Source: Jaltomata sinuosa
Lineage: Eukaryota; Streptophyta; Magnoliopsida; Solanales; Solanaceae
Length of the DNA: 64,000 bases
Assembly (NCBI GenBank): GCA_003996215.1
Contig: QJPP01001557.1
Coordinates: 1 to 64,000, forward strand
Reading direction: 5' to 3'
In this document: piece by piece, positions 10,806 to 21,771 of the stretch
How positions within the stretch are numbered: position 1 is the first letter of the stretch
Layout of the letters: every line of letters begins with the position of its first letter
The notes under the pieces: model-generated
The model's input: the letters and a program-made list of their open reading frames with translations, nothing else
Told to the model about the DNA's origin: nothing
Databases searched by the model: none
Program-made: the position numbers and the translations under genes

Positions 10806-11900
10806 TCAGGCGTAATATCTCTTCACAGCATCGGAGTTGATTGGCTTGGGCCATACTTGGCCATCCATCTCAGAAAAAATCAAAGCTCCTCAAGATAGCA
10901 CTTTATGGATGATGTACGGTCCTTTCCAATTTGGTGCAAACTTTCCCTTGTATTCCTCCTGGTAAGGGAAAATACGCTTAAGGACCAATTGTCCTATAGC
11001 AAACATACGAGCTCTTACTCTCTTGTTGAATGCACGAATCATTTGTTGCTGGTAAAATTGGTCGTGGCATACAACACTCATCCTTTTCTCATCAATCAAC
11101 ATGAGTTGCTCATAACGGGCGCGAACCCACTCTCTATTGCTTAGCACGGCTTCTTGAATGATCCTAAGGGAAGGTATTTCAACTTCAGCGGGTATTACCG
11201 CTTCTGTTCCATACACTGACACATAAAAAGTTGCCTTACTCAAAGTTCTAATGGTCGTCCAGTATCCCAATAAAGCGTAAGGCAACATCTCATAACAAGA
11301 GCGGTGACTATCGACCATTTTCCTTAGGATCTTCTTGATATTCTTGTTGGAAGCTTCCACGACTCCATTCATTTAGGGACGGTATGTGGTTGAATTCCGA
11401 TGAGTGATCTTGAACTGCTCACATATCTCTCTTATCAAGTGAATATTCAGATTTTCTCCATTGTTTGTGATGATTGACTCGGGGATTTCGAATCGGCAAA
11501 TCAATTTTTTCTTGACGAAGTAAGCTACAACCTTCTTGGTCACGGACTTGTAAGAAGAAGATTCTACCTACTTGGTGAAGTAGTCAATAGCTACTAAAAT
11601 GAATTTGTGTCCATTTGAAGCAGGTGGCTTGATTGGACCTATGACATCCATGCCCCAGGCTACAAAAGGCCAAGGTGAACTCATAGCATGAAGCTCGCTA
11701 GGTGGCACTCGAATCAAATCTCCGTAGATCTGGCACTTGTGACACTTTTGTATGAACTTGCTACAGTCATTTCCATGGTAATCTAAAAATATCTGGCTCA
11801 CAAGATCTTCTTGGATAAGGTAAACCCATTCATATGTGGTCCATACACTCTGGCATATACTTCTTCTAGCAACTATATGGCTTCAATCAAGTCCACACAT
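10806..11900 (-). pseudogene. Ogre pol: integrase
   Basis: Integrase joins the element's DNA to the genome. The zinc domain is visible at about 11720-11800 (KCHKCQIYGD), followed by WPFVAWGMDVIGPI with the first catalytic Asp and FILVAIDYFTK. The second catalytic Asp is changed: the usual DNG box reads SIITNNGENL, at about 11470. The third region, MNGVVEASNKNIKKIL, keeps Glu, but the codon just before it (11373-11375) is TAA. The C-terminal GKFAPNWKGPYIIHKV block follows, another stop at 10890, and the pol end at 10806 (SDAVKRYYA then TGA). Stops at 11373, near 11567 and at 10890 plus the Asp-to-Asn change make it inactive. Confidence 0.88.
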
Positions 11901-12540
11901 CTTAAGAATCCAAGGTCCGGAGTTTTCCTATAAAGGATTTCTCTGTTTAGGAAAAAGTTATTGGCCATTCATCGGGATCGTCTTATTTTGGTTGGCGGTC
12001 ACATCTTTTGGGTAGATCCCAACTTCTATATACCTCTTGATATCGCAATACCATGGCTTTCCATCTGGTTCTGCTTTAACTTGTGCACAGTGCGCATGTT
12101 GCTCCTTCAAACCTATCACTAACGGATTGATGTAATTCTGGTCTGGGTGCTGAATCATGGAGGATATGGTTGCCAAAGCGTCAGAAAAATTCATTTTAAA
12201 TCCTCGGAGTATGTTTGAACTCAATCTTTCTGAACCTCTTGCACAGACTTTGTACCAATTTCACATACGATAGAATCTTGGAGTTTTTCACAACCTATTC
12301 ACCTTGGACTTGGTGAATTAGCAAATTAGAGTCACTGATAACCAAGAGTTCTCGAACGTCCATGTCAATAGCCAATTGAATGCCGAAAATACAAGCTTCA
12401 TATTTTACCATGTTATTGGTGCGTGGAATTGGCTGTCACCGGGTAATGTTGACCAATTTATAATACCAAGACTGCTCCAATGCTTGAGCCTTTGGAATTG
12501 ACCATTTCATCAAAGAACAATCTCCAACCAGGGTATGCTT
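11901..12540 (-). pseudogene. Ogre pol: second (archaeal-type) RNase H and linker, decayed
   Basis: Directly after the first RNase H the minus strand reads WRLFFDEMVNSKGSSIGAVLV, the typical start of the second RNase H that Tat-group elements carry; the usual Gly after FFD is Glu here. Beyond about 12457 the domain continues only with many stops. Farther on, an open piece at 12224-11958 (ALATISSMIQHPD, GKPWYCDIKRYIE) matches the linker between this RNase H and integrase. The extra RNase H is a known Tat-lineage acquisition; identification here rests on this start motif and on position. Confidence 0.72.
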
Positions 12541-13090
12541 CCGCAATATCTTCTCCTACGAATAGAATCTCTTCATCAGGGAAGTAAGTTTGGAGTGATT
12601 CATAATCTTCATCAACCAGATTTTCCGCTAAATAATCTGCTAAGGCCTGTCTTTTGATTGCTTTTTGAGTCATATATACAATGTTGAGCTCACTTAGAAA
12701 CATTTTCCACTTGACCAATTTCCCCATAGGCATGGCCTTTTTGAATATGTACTTCAGAGGGTCCATTCTGGAAATGAGATACGTCGTGTAGAACGATAAA
12801 TAGTGTCTCAATTTTTGAGCAACCCAGGTCAAAGCACAATAAGTCCTCTCTAGAAAAGTATAACGAGCCTCGTACAGAGTGAACTTCTTGCTCAAGTAAT
12901 AAATTGCTCGTTCTTTCTTTTCGCTTTCATCATGTTGCCCCAGGATGCACCCAAATGCATTTTCTGAGACTGACAGATATAGTAACAACGGACTTCCTTC
13001 TCTTGGAGGAACCACTATCGGCGGACTAGATAAATAATTCCTGATACGGTCAAAAGGTTACTGACACTCCTCAGTCCAGCTGGTCGGCTC
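12541..13090 (-). pseudogene. Ogre pol: first RNase H
   Basis: The open piece 13015-12458 contains LYLSVSENAFGCILGQHD (a position where Asp is usual in LYLS-x-x-D reads Glu-Asn), AIYYLSKKFTLYEARYTFLE (with the Glu region), ALTWVAQKLRHYL, and RQALADYLAE near the end, the order of a Ty3 RNase H. It follows RT after a few stops between 13016 and 13179 and leads into the second RNase H. The domain's job is removal of template RNA. Confidence 0.82.
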
Positions 13091-14000
13091 ATCTTTCTTT
13101 ATCAACTTGAGGATGGGTTCATAAATAACCATTGACTAGGCTATGAACCAGCTAATATAATTCAATCTCCCTAAGAAACTCATGACTTCCTTCTTGGTCT
13201 TGGGGTAGGCAAATCCTGAATTTCTTTGATCTTCAAAGGGTCAAACTCGATGCCCCTCCTAATGACTATGAAGCCCAACAACTTGCCCGTTGGTACCCCA
13301 AATGCACACTTGGTGGAGTTTAACTTCAGATTGTACTTTCGTAGTCTATCAAAGAACTTTCTTAAATAAGTCAAGTGATCTGAACTCTTACGAGATTTGA
13401 TAATCACATCATCCATGTACAGTTTGATCTCCTTATGAATCATGTCATAGAATAGAGATGTCATGGCTCTCATATATATGGCACTTGTATTTTTAAGACC
13501 AAATGGCATCACCCGATAATGATAAATACCCCAAGGTGTAACGAAGGTTGTTTTCTCCGCGTCTTCTTTGTCCATTAGGATCTGGTGATACCCAGCAAAA
13601 TAATCCACAAACGACTGTATTTTATGCTTTGCGCAATTATCAATAAGGATGTGGATATTGGGAAAAAGAAAGTTGTCCTTGGGACTAGCCTTGTTCAGGT
13701 CTTGATAGTCAACGGAGATCCTGATTTTCCTATCTTTCTTGGGCACTGGAATAATGTTGGCTAACCAAGATGGATACTTTGTGACCTCTACCACTCCAGA
13801 TTGGATCTGTTTGGTAACTTCCTCCTTGATTCTCAGACTTAGATCTGGCTTGAATTTTTGGGTTTTCTGTTTGACTGGATCAAACCCTAGATTGATAAGC
13901 ACTTTGTGAGAGATGATATTTGTGTTAATCCTGGTATATCACTGTAGGCCCAAGCAAATATATTGATGTACTCTCAGAGCAATCTGATGAGTTCTCTTTT
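13091..14000 (-). pseudogene. Ogre pol: reverse transcriptase
   Basis: A 240-codon open segment (13902-13180) holds a complete RT palm: VEVTKYPSWLANIIPVPKKD, IRISVDYQDLNKASPKDNF, IQSFVDYFAGYHQILM (here the first catalytic Asp box reads SFVDYFAGYHQ), KTTFVTPWG, YRVMPFGLKN, and LYMDDVIIKS, a Y-M-DD active site. Downstream KLNSTKCAFGVPTGKLLGF is the thumb start. The N-terminal part continues to about 14000 across a stop. The sequence is of the Tat/Athila branch rather than the chromovirus branch (YMDD rather than FIDD). Confidence 0.9.
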
Positions 14001-14634
14001 TTGTGCTTCAATCTGATAGACACTTATTTTGGTTTCTTTGACTTCTTCTCCATCCCCTAGATTGACCGTCTCAGTTTCCTCTAGGTTGGGCTTTTCTCGA
14101 TTTTCAAAATCTTTCAGTTCCTCTGTCAACTATTCAGGGACCATAGTTTCTTTATCATATTCTTCAAACTCGTCATTATCTAGCTCGGTTTGTTTTTTAA
14201 TCTCTTGACATGACATGACATTGGCAGGTTTTAACTTATTATAATTGAAACTAAAACAAAACGAGTTAGATAATAACAAGTAAGTATAAATAAAAAATAA
14301 ACATCAAGTGTTTTGAAATAAGGAGGCTTTTCATTTAAATCAAAAAATATTTACAAACTATGGCTACAACCCGCGTGAATGCAGGTCCCTGCCTTTTGAA
14401 AAGTGGTAAAACAGTACGAGGAATATTAAAACATAAAGGGTGGGTCACGGTGCCTCATCCGGACCATCAATGATTTTCATAAAACAAAGTCTTTGCCTAT
14501 CCAGACAAATGAAGAGTCATAAGAGGAGTTGCGGCCCAGTTCTGCAACTTTTTGTCGGGCCTGGCATCCCTAATCATGGATGCTTTGGGGATTTCTTCCC
14601 TTATAGCATCATATTCCTCGAACAGATCTCTTAT
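14001..14634 (-). other. Pro-RT spacer, possible Ogre intron
   Basis: Between G-patch and RT the minus strand holds about 630 bp. The RT-proximal part reads acidic sequence (repeats of Glu/Asp) through stops, but 14210-14440 is AT-rich and non-coding, with a T-rich tract ending TTTTGTTTTAG near 14250. Ogre elements are known to splice an intron between protease and RT; this stretch is in the expected place. The exact splice sites cannot be fixed by reading. Confidence 0.45.
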
Positions 14635-14901
14635 TCAAACCTTTAACCCGTCACTTGGGGGACCAATTCGCACTGGGAATGACTGATATAGATGAAGTAG
14701 TGGCTTTGGCAATACTGACTGCTTATTTTCTTTGATTTCTGCTTTGTCTTCTTGGACCGCATATCCTAATCCTTGCTTTGTCAGTTGTCCAGGGATGCTT
14801 ATCGGCTCAGTCATTCCATCAGCATTCTTGCCTAATCCAAAACCGGGTTCATATCCACTCCTCCACATCGTGGTCACGAGCATCTTATAGATAGGTGGCA
14901 T
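14635..14901 (-). pseudogene. Ogre G-patch segment
   Basis: The 88-residue piece contains MWRSGYEPGFGLGKNADG followed by GQLTKQGLGY, i.e. the spaced glycines of a G-patch (G-x2-x-G-x-G-L-G ... G-L-G-Y). G-patches bind RNA or RNA helicases; in retroelements they are usually next to protease. It lies between protease and RT in the same orientation. The boundary of this reading frame to the protease at 15036 is broken by a stop. Confidence 0.72.
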
Positions 14902-15035
14902 TGGAATTTGAGGAGCAAGATCCTCTTCGGTGGCATTGAAGATCTCTACGGTGTAGAAGTCGCTTCCCTTCGGGACTTCTTCATTTATGGGGACACATCA
15001 ATTGGGACGGCTTAGGTGACTCCCCTCACCATGAA

Positions 15036-15566
15036 TTACAACTCATAATCTTCCCATACAAACTTCACCATCTGATGCAAAGTCAACGGCACAACTCCAG
15101 CTCTGTGGATCCATGGTCTTTCCAAAAGCAAGTTATAATTGGTGGTGATGTCCATGACCTGAAATTCTATGCGGAACTTATCAGGTCCCATTTGGATGTA
15201 CAGGCTGACTTCTCTGATATTATCCCTTTGACCTCCATCAAAGGCTCTCATGTTGACCCTGCTCTAGTGAATCTTCCCCAAATCATAATTTAACTGGGTA
15301 AGTATGGATAATGGACATATGTTCAGCCCTGACGCATCATCAATCAACACCCTATTCACGATCTTCTCTTGACTCTTAATAGTGATGTGTAAGGCCTTAT
15401 TATGCATCATGCCTTCAAAAGGCAACTCATCATCACTAAAGAAAATATGGTAGCGCGCCAAGACTCGGCTTACCATGGCAGTCAGGTTTTTCGCACTCGT
15501 ACCTATTAGCACATAGGCTTCATTTAAGACTTTGAGCAATGCCTGCCTGTGGTATTGGGAACTCAT
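15036..15566 (-). pseudogene. Ogre aspartic protease
   Basis: Two open pieces, 15566-15264 and 15251-15036, in adjacent frames. The first contains LPFEGMMHNKALHI and the active site NRVLIDDASGLNICPLS (Asp-Ala-Ser where Asp-Gly/Ser-Ser is usual for this group). The second contains MRAFDGGQRDNI, IEFQVMDITTNYNLLL and RPWIHRAGVVPLTLHQ, the conserved C-terminal half. A frameshift or stop near 15255 separates them. The enzyme would process the Ogre polyprotein. Confidence 0.85.
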
Positions 15567-15689
15567 GAATAATGCCCAAATAGAGATTTAGGCGGGGGTC
15601 TTCTCCAGATGCTTCGCGATTGAATACTCTTTTGATTGCATCCTTCTCCAGAACTCTTCTGCTTCCTCTTTAGTGATTGGCCTCTTCTG

Positions 15690-17958
15690 TTAATCTTTCT
15701 TATAAGTATCATTAACCAGATCGTCGAGGATATAACATCTTCCCAACCTTGTCATACCATGGGCTGCAGCTGCCTCGACTATGAATCCTTCTTTCACCGG
15801 TACCAGGGCAAAAGATTTCTGAGGTGCTGCTAGCACAATGAACTGTAGCTTCTCAACAATATTTAAGGCAACCACAACTTTCTCCAACTCTTCTGGCTTT
15901 TTGGGACTGGCTGGCACTATGGATTTGCTCACAACCCATTCTCCGTCCACCTCGATCATATTCACATTGGCTCCCCCGTGATTTGGGAGCGGGTTGTTGT
16001 TAACATTTGGTGGCACCGTCTACAGTGTGATTACCATTTGATCAATCAAATCCTAAATTTTATGTCTCAGGTTAATGCAATCTTCAGTATCGTGCTCGGC
16101 TCCCCCAGAATGGTAAGCACAATACCGGTTGGCCTTAAAGAAATGAGAATCAGTATTGCCTGGTTTGGGTTGAATAGGCTGGATAAATTTGGCAGCTTTC
16201 ATACTCTCATATAGCTGGGTTCTGGTTTCGGCTAGTTGGGTAAAAGTTCGAGAAACTTTCTTTTCCAAATTTAGGTGAGAAAGATTAGTATTGGCAGGAG
16301 GATGAACTTGGCAATTATTCTGGTTCTCGAGAGCCTTTTGATACACTTGGAATTATTGGGGAGGAGCTTGGTAAGTGGGCTGCACATTTGATTGTGGAGC
16401 TTGGTAAATGGGCTGCGCATTTAGTTGTGGAGCTTGGTAAATAGGTTGAGCATAGAAGACAGGTTGAGGATTTTATGGAGCTGGAGGAGGGGTTGTTGGA
16501 ACAAGTGATTTTTTATAGTTAGCTCTGAAGGGCTTCTTTGGTCTCGTGCTCAGACTAGAGGATATCAAGGATACTTCCTCTTTCTTCTTTCTGGGAATCC
16601 CGCGGATCCCGATGATGCTGAGGCCTTGGTGATCTTGCCACTCCGAAGGCCTTCCTCAACAATTTTACTAATCTTAACCAAGTCGGCAAACTTGGCCTTA
16701 ACCACCGATATCATCTTGTCGTAAAATTCTGACTCTTAAGAGCGCATAAACATTATGCTAATCTCCTCTTCAGTCATGAAAGCCCTGACCCTTGCCGCTT
16801 TTTTTCTCCACCGATAGGCGTAATCTTGGAAGTCCTCATTTGATTTCTTCCTAATACGACCCAGAGAGTATCGATCCGAAACAACTTTCACATTGTATGT
16901 GAATCTTTGAGCAAAGTCTCTGGCCAGATTACTCCATATAGACCACTTTTTTAACTCTTGAGTGATGAACCACTCTAAAGCTTCCCCACTCAAACTCCAG
17001 CTAAACAGCCTCATCAGTAAAGATTTATTCTTCCTTGCACCGACCATTTGGTCGCAATAGCTTCTCAAGCAAGCCTCGGGGTTCCTAACACCATTGAAGG
17101 TCCCAAATTTGGGGGTTTTGAATCCGTCTGGAAGATCCAACTCCGGATGAATGCAAAGATCATCATAATCATATCCCTTCTCATAAGATGAACCTCAGGA
17201 TTCACTGATCCTAGCTATTTTCTCTTTCATCTAAGCCATGTCATGATCACGCTTCTTTTCTATGGCCTTCAACTCTTTCTCTTTTTCCTTGGGGCTTTCT
17301 GGGAGGACGATATATGGCTCTACCATAGCATGGAAAGTAGTAGGTGGCATATTTTGGACGGGTGGAGGCTGGACATGTGGAATGGGATTTGGGTATGTGG
17401 GGGTATTGTTATGTGTGCTAGTGACATTAGGATGGTTATTCTGGGAGTTGTGGGTGATCGGTGGAGTATTTTGGTAATTCAAAGGGAGGTTTTGTGGATT
17501 GTAGGCATTAGGGTTGTTGTTTTGGTTAGTGTGCTGGATAGGAGGAGTGTGGATTTGGTATGAGGATCTAATATGGGGAGGGTTATTGGAGATAGGTTTT
17601 TGGAAGGTATAGGTGCAGAGGCAGAAGGGATATCTCTTGGACGGTTTTTGGTTAGCGGGGAATTAAGCAGAGGGATTTAGAGAGGGGTTTGAGAGTTGCC
17701 CAGAGTTGGGGTATTAGCGGTAATAGTCAAGCTCGCCATATCCTTGGCTTTTTGCAACTCTTCTTGCATCTTATCTTGCTTCTTTGCAAGCTCTGCAATC
17801 ATTTCACTCTGTTCATCAATAACATTGTCTCCTACAGCCAAAGCATTTTCTTCCTCGCTATCAGTTAATATGCCCTTAGAGAAGCGACGGTTAGAGAAGG
17901 AATCTATGTGTGTCTTTGAATGGGTAAAGTAGGGATGTTCGGCCAGTTTTGTTAACAC
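15690..17958 (-). pseudogene. Ogre Gag
   Basis: Read right to left in pieces. N-terminal 17958-17677 is acidic with a short coiled coil (SEMIAELAKKQDKMQEELQK); 17482-17231 is Asn/Pro/Thr-rich; 17140-16736 is the Gag core (DLPDGFKTPKFGTFNG, NPEACLRSYCDQMVG, LSGEALEWF, FNYNVKV-like and SNEDFQDYAYRWRKKAARV); 16346-16053 carries a zinc knuckle CAYHSGGAEHDTEDC of CX2HX5HX4C type, the variant typical for Tat elements. 16016-15690 is a linker with a MIEVDGEW block. Stops separate the pieces. No full-length Gag can be read. Confidence 0.85.
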
Positions 17959-18318
17959 AGATCAGTTTCTATTACATGTTGAAGTAAAAACAATTCAAAG
18001 GAAATATATTAGATCCCATTAGTGGTAAGCAACACAAGATATCTAATTGAAAATAAATACATAGCTTTAAACACATAAAGCTGCTTTTTGTCAAGGCAAA
18101 TTGATCCACGGGTAATTATTGACTCGAGGATTTGATGGGCTAGAATTTTCCCATCGATTTTGGATAAGTAGATATTATCAGGAAAGTTGACTTGTTGAAT
18201 CTTCGTCTTCCGATACTTGTCATGTAGCATTTGATGTGTATTCTGAATTCTTTAGTATCAATATCAAAGTGGAGAAATAAATATTTCTTAAAGATAGGGG
18301 CCGAACCTTGAAAGGCTG

Positions 18319-18361
18319 CCTATGTATCTCACGAAGGAGAATTCAGGCCCTACATAGTTCG
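18319..18361 (-). repeat. Ogre stem-loop motif copy between two ORFs
   Basis: CCTATGTATCTC, GAGAATTCAGG and TACATAGTTCG in order. The outer heptamers CTATGTA and TACATAG are exact inverted complements. On the minus strand it lies 160 bases after the end of the coiled-coil ORF and before gag. Confidence 0.85.
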
Positions 18362-18519
18362 AATAGGTAGATAAACTTTCATTTTGTTTCATTTCATTTT
18401 ATCCACTATCTTTGGTTACAAGGGAAAAAGTAAAAATGACATAAAGGAAATAATTACAATAAACTCTACTACTTTTAAAGCTTCACTTGGATAGTGGTAG
18501 GTCTTGATCTTCTTAATCT

Positions 18520-19627
18520 TCAAGGGTAATCTGGTGCGAACTGGAGGTTGATTTTCCTGATCCGAATCAGGTGCTCCAAGTCAAAGCGGAATGCATGACA
18601 CTTTTTGATGTCATGGACTTTCATTCCATTGTGATAGAGACAAATGTCATCGCCCTTTTTCCACTTGACAGACCCCCTTCTCTCCTTTCTCTCCGTAGGG
18701 TGGAGGATCTTAGATTGAACCAACTTGAAGTAGATATCCTCGTAGTTATCTTTAAAGGTAGTGAAATCCAAGCGATGAATAAGGACATCTTCAGTAATAG
18801 GCGTTCCAGGTTTGACTTGATCACATGCCAACATGGAGCGGGACCCAAACAATGGTGTGCCCCTTCTGCATTGGGTGGTAGGCACAACCTTTGTGCTCGT
18901 TCTTAGGATTGCACTGGAATCCCTGAGTTTCATCTGGGTGCAAAGTGCCCATGGCTTGCAAGATTTGGTAAATAGTAGAGATTTCCACAACCTCAGGGTT
19001 CATCTGAAAGTTCCTAGAGTGAGCTTCCAAGACAATTTGCTCGTCACCTTGTCTGAACCTAGATGGCCAAAAAATTGCATCCTTAGTCTCAGACCAGTTC
19101 TTCATTTCTTCTATGAGTTCTTCTAGAATAATAGGGAATTCCTCTAGCTCAAGAACCTCTTCTTTGGGTTCATCAAACATTTTCTCTTTCCCTTTCTCCA
19201 TTTTTTCGATCGTTTCTGTAGCAGCCTCGAACTCTAAAATCAACTGCTTGATTTCTCGGACAAAATCTCTTTTTGGCACTACTTTTGACTTTCCCAGCAT
19301 CTGATCCAACACGGTGATTCTGGCCTTAGCTCTAGCAGTCTTCTCTTCCACTTCCCTTGTTTTGGCTAAAGCTATCTCAGTTAAGCGGTCAATCTCCCTG
19401 CTCTTTATCTGAACCTCTTCGATTTTTTTTACAACTCTTACTTGTTCCAACATTGCATCGACTTTAGCCATTTGTTCTTCTGTGATGGCTATCTTTTCAT
19501 CCAATTCCACAGACTTGGCCAATGCTGCTTCGGTGAGTTGTTCCACCTCCCTGGTCTGTTTTTCGACCTCGGCTATTTTCCTATTGATTTCTTCCATTCT
19601 TCTAAGTGTTTCTTCCTCGATGTCCAT
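18520..19627 (-). pseudogene. Ogre extra ORF: coiled coil plus CX2HX5HX4C motif
   Basis: The 19627-18821 piece (268 codons) begins MDIEEETLRRMEEINRKIAE and is almost wholly heptad-patterned Glu/Lys/Leu/Val coiled coil for about 170 residues, with an internal repeat (REVEQLTEAALAKSVELDEK versus REIDRLTEIALAKTREVEEK). A frameshift near 18840-18900 passes the frame to 18990-18520, which ends with CLYHNGMKVHDIKKC, a CX2HX5HX4C motif of the same spacing as the Gag knuckle. Function unknown. A structural protein related to Gag is possible: coiled coil for assembly and zinc motif for RNA. It lies between ORF1 and gag, separated from gag by a stem-loop motif copy. I do not recognise a named family. 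Confidence 0.65.
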
Positions 19628-19977
19628 AGCTAGTCAACTTACCTGATAGATAGGAAATAAGCTCTTTTAGGTATAGTTGAGTGAGGTTTTGGGATTTTCT
19701 GGGGAAACTGAGAGACTCAAAGAATAACTTTGTTCGGACTTTGCATAGTGGACTTTATATATTTTTTGCCTATGGTGTTCTAAAAAATCTTTTAAATGGA
19801 GTGGACCAATTTTCCTTAATTTGAGCAACACACATAGCACATAAGATAATTTATATTGTAATAATATCACAATAAATATCGCGTCCTAACTGGGTGACCT
19901 TTTTATGCAAAAGGTAGGCCTAGCGAGTTTGAAAGATGTATGTGTCATATTTAAGCTATTCTATTGCCTCCGAAAAT

Positions 19978-20007
19978 AGCATATATATATATATATATAT
20001 ATATATG
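19978..20007. repeat. (AT)n microsatellite
   Basis: Uninterrupted alternating A and T for about 29 bases, between the two extra Ogre ORFs. Confidence 0.95.
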
Positions 20008-20089
20008 GAAAACTTTCCTTTAAAGGGATACAAAGTTGGCCGAAAAAAGGGGGTACATTTTAGGGGAAGGGATAAATGCATAAAAAGCA

Positions 20090-20190
20090 TGCTTACGCAG
20101 GGGCAATTTTAGGTAAAACAAAACATACATAGAAAGCAAACCCATGCAGGGGCATTTTAGGGAACACATAAAGGCAAACCCACGCAGGGG
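20090..20190. repeat. Short tandem repeat, three GCAGGGGCA units
   Basis: TTACGCAGGGGCAATTTTAG, CCATGCAGGGGCATTTTAG and CCACGCAGGGGCAAAG recur at about 20093, 20140 and 20172 with AAAGCAAACCC-type spacers. Confidence 0.75.
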
Positions 20191-20399
20191 CAAAGATACT
20201 AGTAATATGATGTCGAGGGTCCTTCTTCAGTTCTGCTCTTCATGGATGATCCAGCGATGTACCTGAGTTTGAATTGGCTTAACCAAAAGTCGCTTTGAAG
20301 TTTTACTGCTTGTTCATGTATTGGTAATGTCCCGGCCTCCAAGACTTTCTTGGTCATTTTGAGTCAAGCTCCGCTATGCTTATTCTCATATCTTTGAGT

Positions 20400-21771
20400 T
20401 CTTGAGTTAATCCCATTATGGTGCGCTGGTCTTCTTCTTGTTTTCTAAGAAATTCCCGCTCTCTTCTAGCCATATCTTCTTGGAGATTTATCAATTGTAG
20501 ACGGACATTGGGTCAAGAATCAACCCGTGGTTCTGATATAGCTACTCTTTCAATGTCTGATTTTACCCACTCTTTGTAGTTATCCACATACCCAGGGTCA
20601 AACCTATCTTCAGCTAATGTTTGCAGACCCATTTTCACGAGTGTCTTCCAGTTATAGAGGATTACCCTAGCCTTTGGGACTTTGTCATTTTCATCGTAGT
20701 CAATGATGTAGCCCCATTTGAACAGTTGTCGGCTTGATTTGGACCCTTCCAAATTGCCTAAGGACTCTTTGAGAAGCATAGGGCCGGATTCCTCGAATTT
20801 TGGAGAGAGAAAGAAAAGCCAGCTCTTCACATCTTACAACTACATTTGTCGAGTGAAAGTCATTAAACATCATTTGGACGTTGTCTTCCCCTAGTTCACA
20901 GAAAGCTTGGGCCCACCCTATCTTAGTCCTATTTCTCAGACCTCTTTAACGGAGTGCATCTATGAGCATTTCCAAGTCATCGAATCTGTTTGGTTTGGGA
21001 ATCGTCTGGTCCCCATTGACTTTGACCAAATGTTTGAGAATCCAGTATTCCAAAAGTATGTTGCACCCTTGAAAGTAGTGATGCCTGCTTTTTCATTTTC
21101 TCAGAGCCCTATAGATGTCAGATAAAATAACGGGGACCAGTGGGAAGTAGCTAATTGTTCCTCCATCAAATAAGCCATGAAACATGGTATGTGCCACTAT
21201 TACAACCCGAGTATTGATGAAGAAGTTCTTGTTCAATGGTAAGACCATAATACCCAAGAGTGCTATAGAAAATGCCAAAGTTTGGGTCTTGTCCCACTCC
21301 AAATAAGTGTAAAACTCGTTTTGATAATTGAGAGAACCCCCTCAAAGTCCCAAAGCGATTATAGAGCAACTGGAAAGGAATACTTGGACCTGTTATCCAT
21401 GGGCATTGATGTTCACGTAGATGAAAAAACTTGGCAATTTGGGTCGGGGTAGGCTTGTCCAGTATCAGGATGCCTTGTTGAGGCCTTAATCTTCTTTCTT
21501 TGTCTGTTCCAAAGGTTTCTATGCAATCCCTAAGGTCTTCCATTGTTGGAGTCATTTCCATTGTTCTAAAATGGAACACCATTTTCTCATTATCCTAGTA
21601 TCCGATTAAGACTTTGATCAGTTTCGGCCACACCTCTATTTTCATTAAGGTGGCCAAATGACTCATGTATTGGTGGACTTCCTTTTGGCGGTTTGGACCC
21701 AAGATTTTTCACCACATTTGGAGAAGTAGGGGAGCCTCTTTCACCATATCAAACTTGAGAAACTTCGACAT
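20400..21771 (-). pseudogene. Ogre ORF1, plant-mobile-domain/DUF7745-like
   Basis: First ORF after the primer-binding site. The start ATG at 21771 gives MSKFLKFDMVKEAPLLLQMW followed by a stop; a second stop lies near 21595. The main open piece 21582-21166 contains FHFRTMEMTPTMEDLRDCIE, RPQQGILILDKPTPTQIA and GLTIEQELLHQYS. A frameshift near 21185 leads into HGLFDGGTISYFPLVPVILS and a C-terminal piece 20830-20513 ending in a DPGYVDNYKEWVKSDIE block, with a short coiled-coil tail toward 20400. The MTPT-x-ED-x-x start and overall layout resemble the plant mobile domain/DUF7745 proteins that Ogre-type elements carry as ORF1. Biochemical function is unknown. At least two stops and one frameshift. 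Confidence 0.65.

Noticed and set aside
17243..17563. Plus-strand hydrophobic frames opposite Ogre gag
   Set aside because: They are the complement of an Asn/Pro/Thr-rich Gag segment; hydrophobicity is a by-product.
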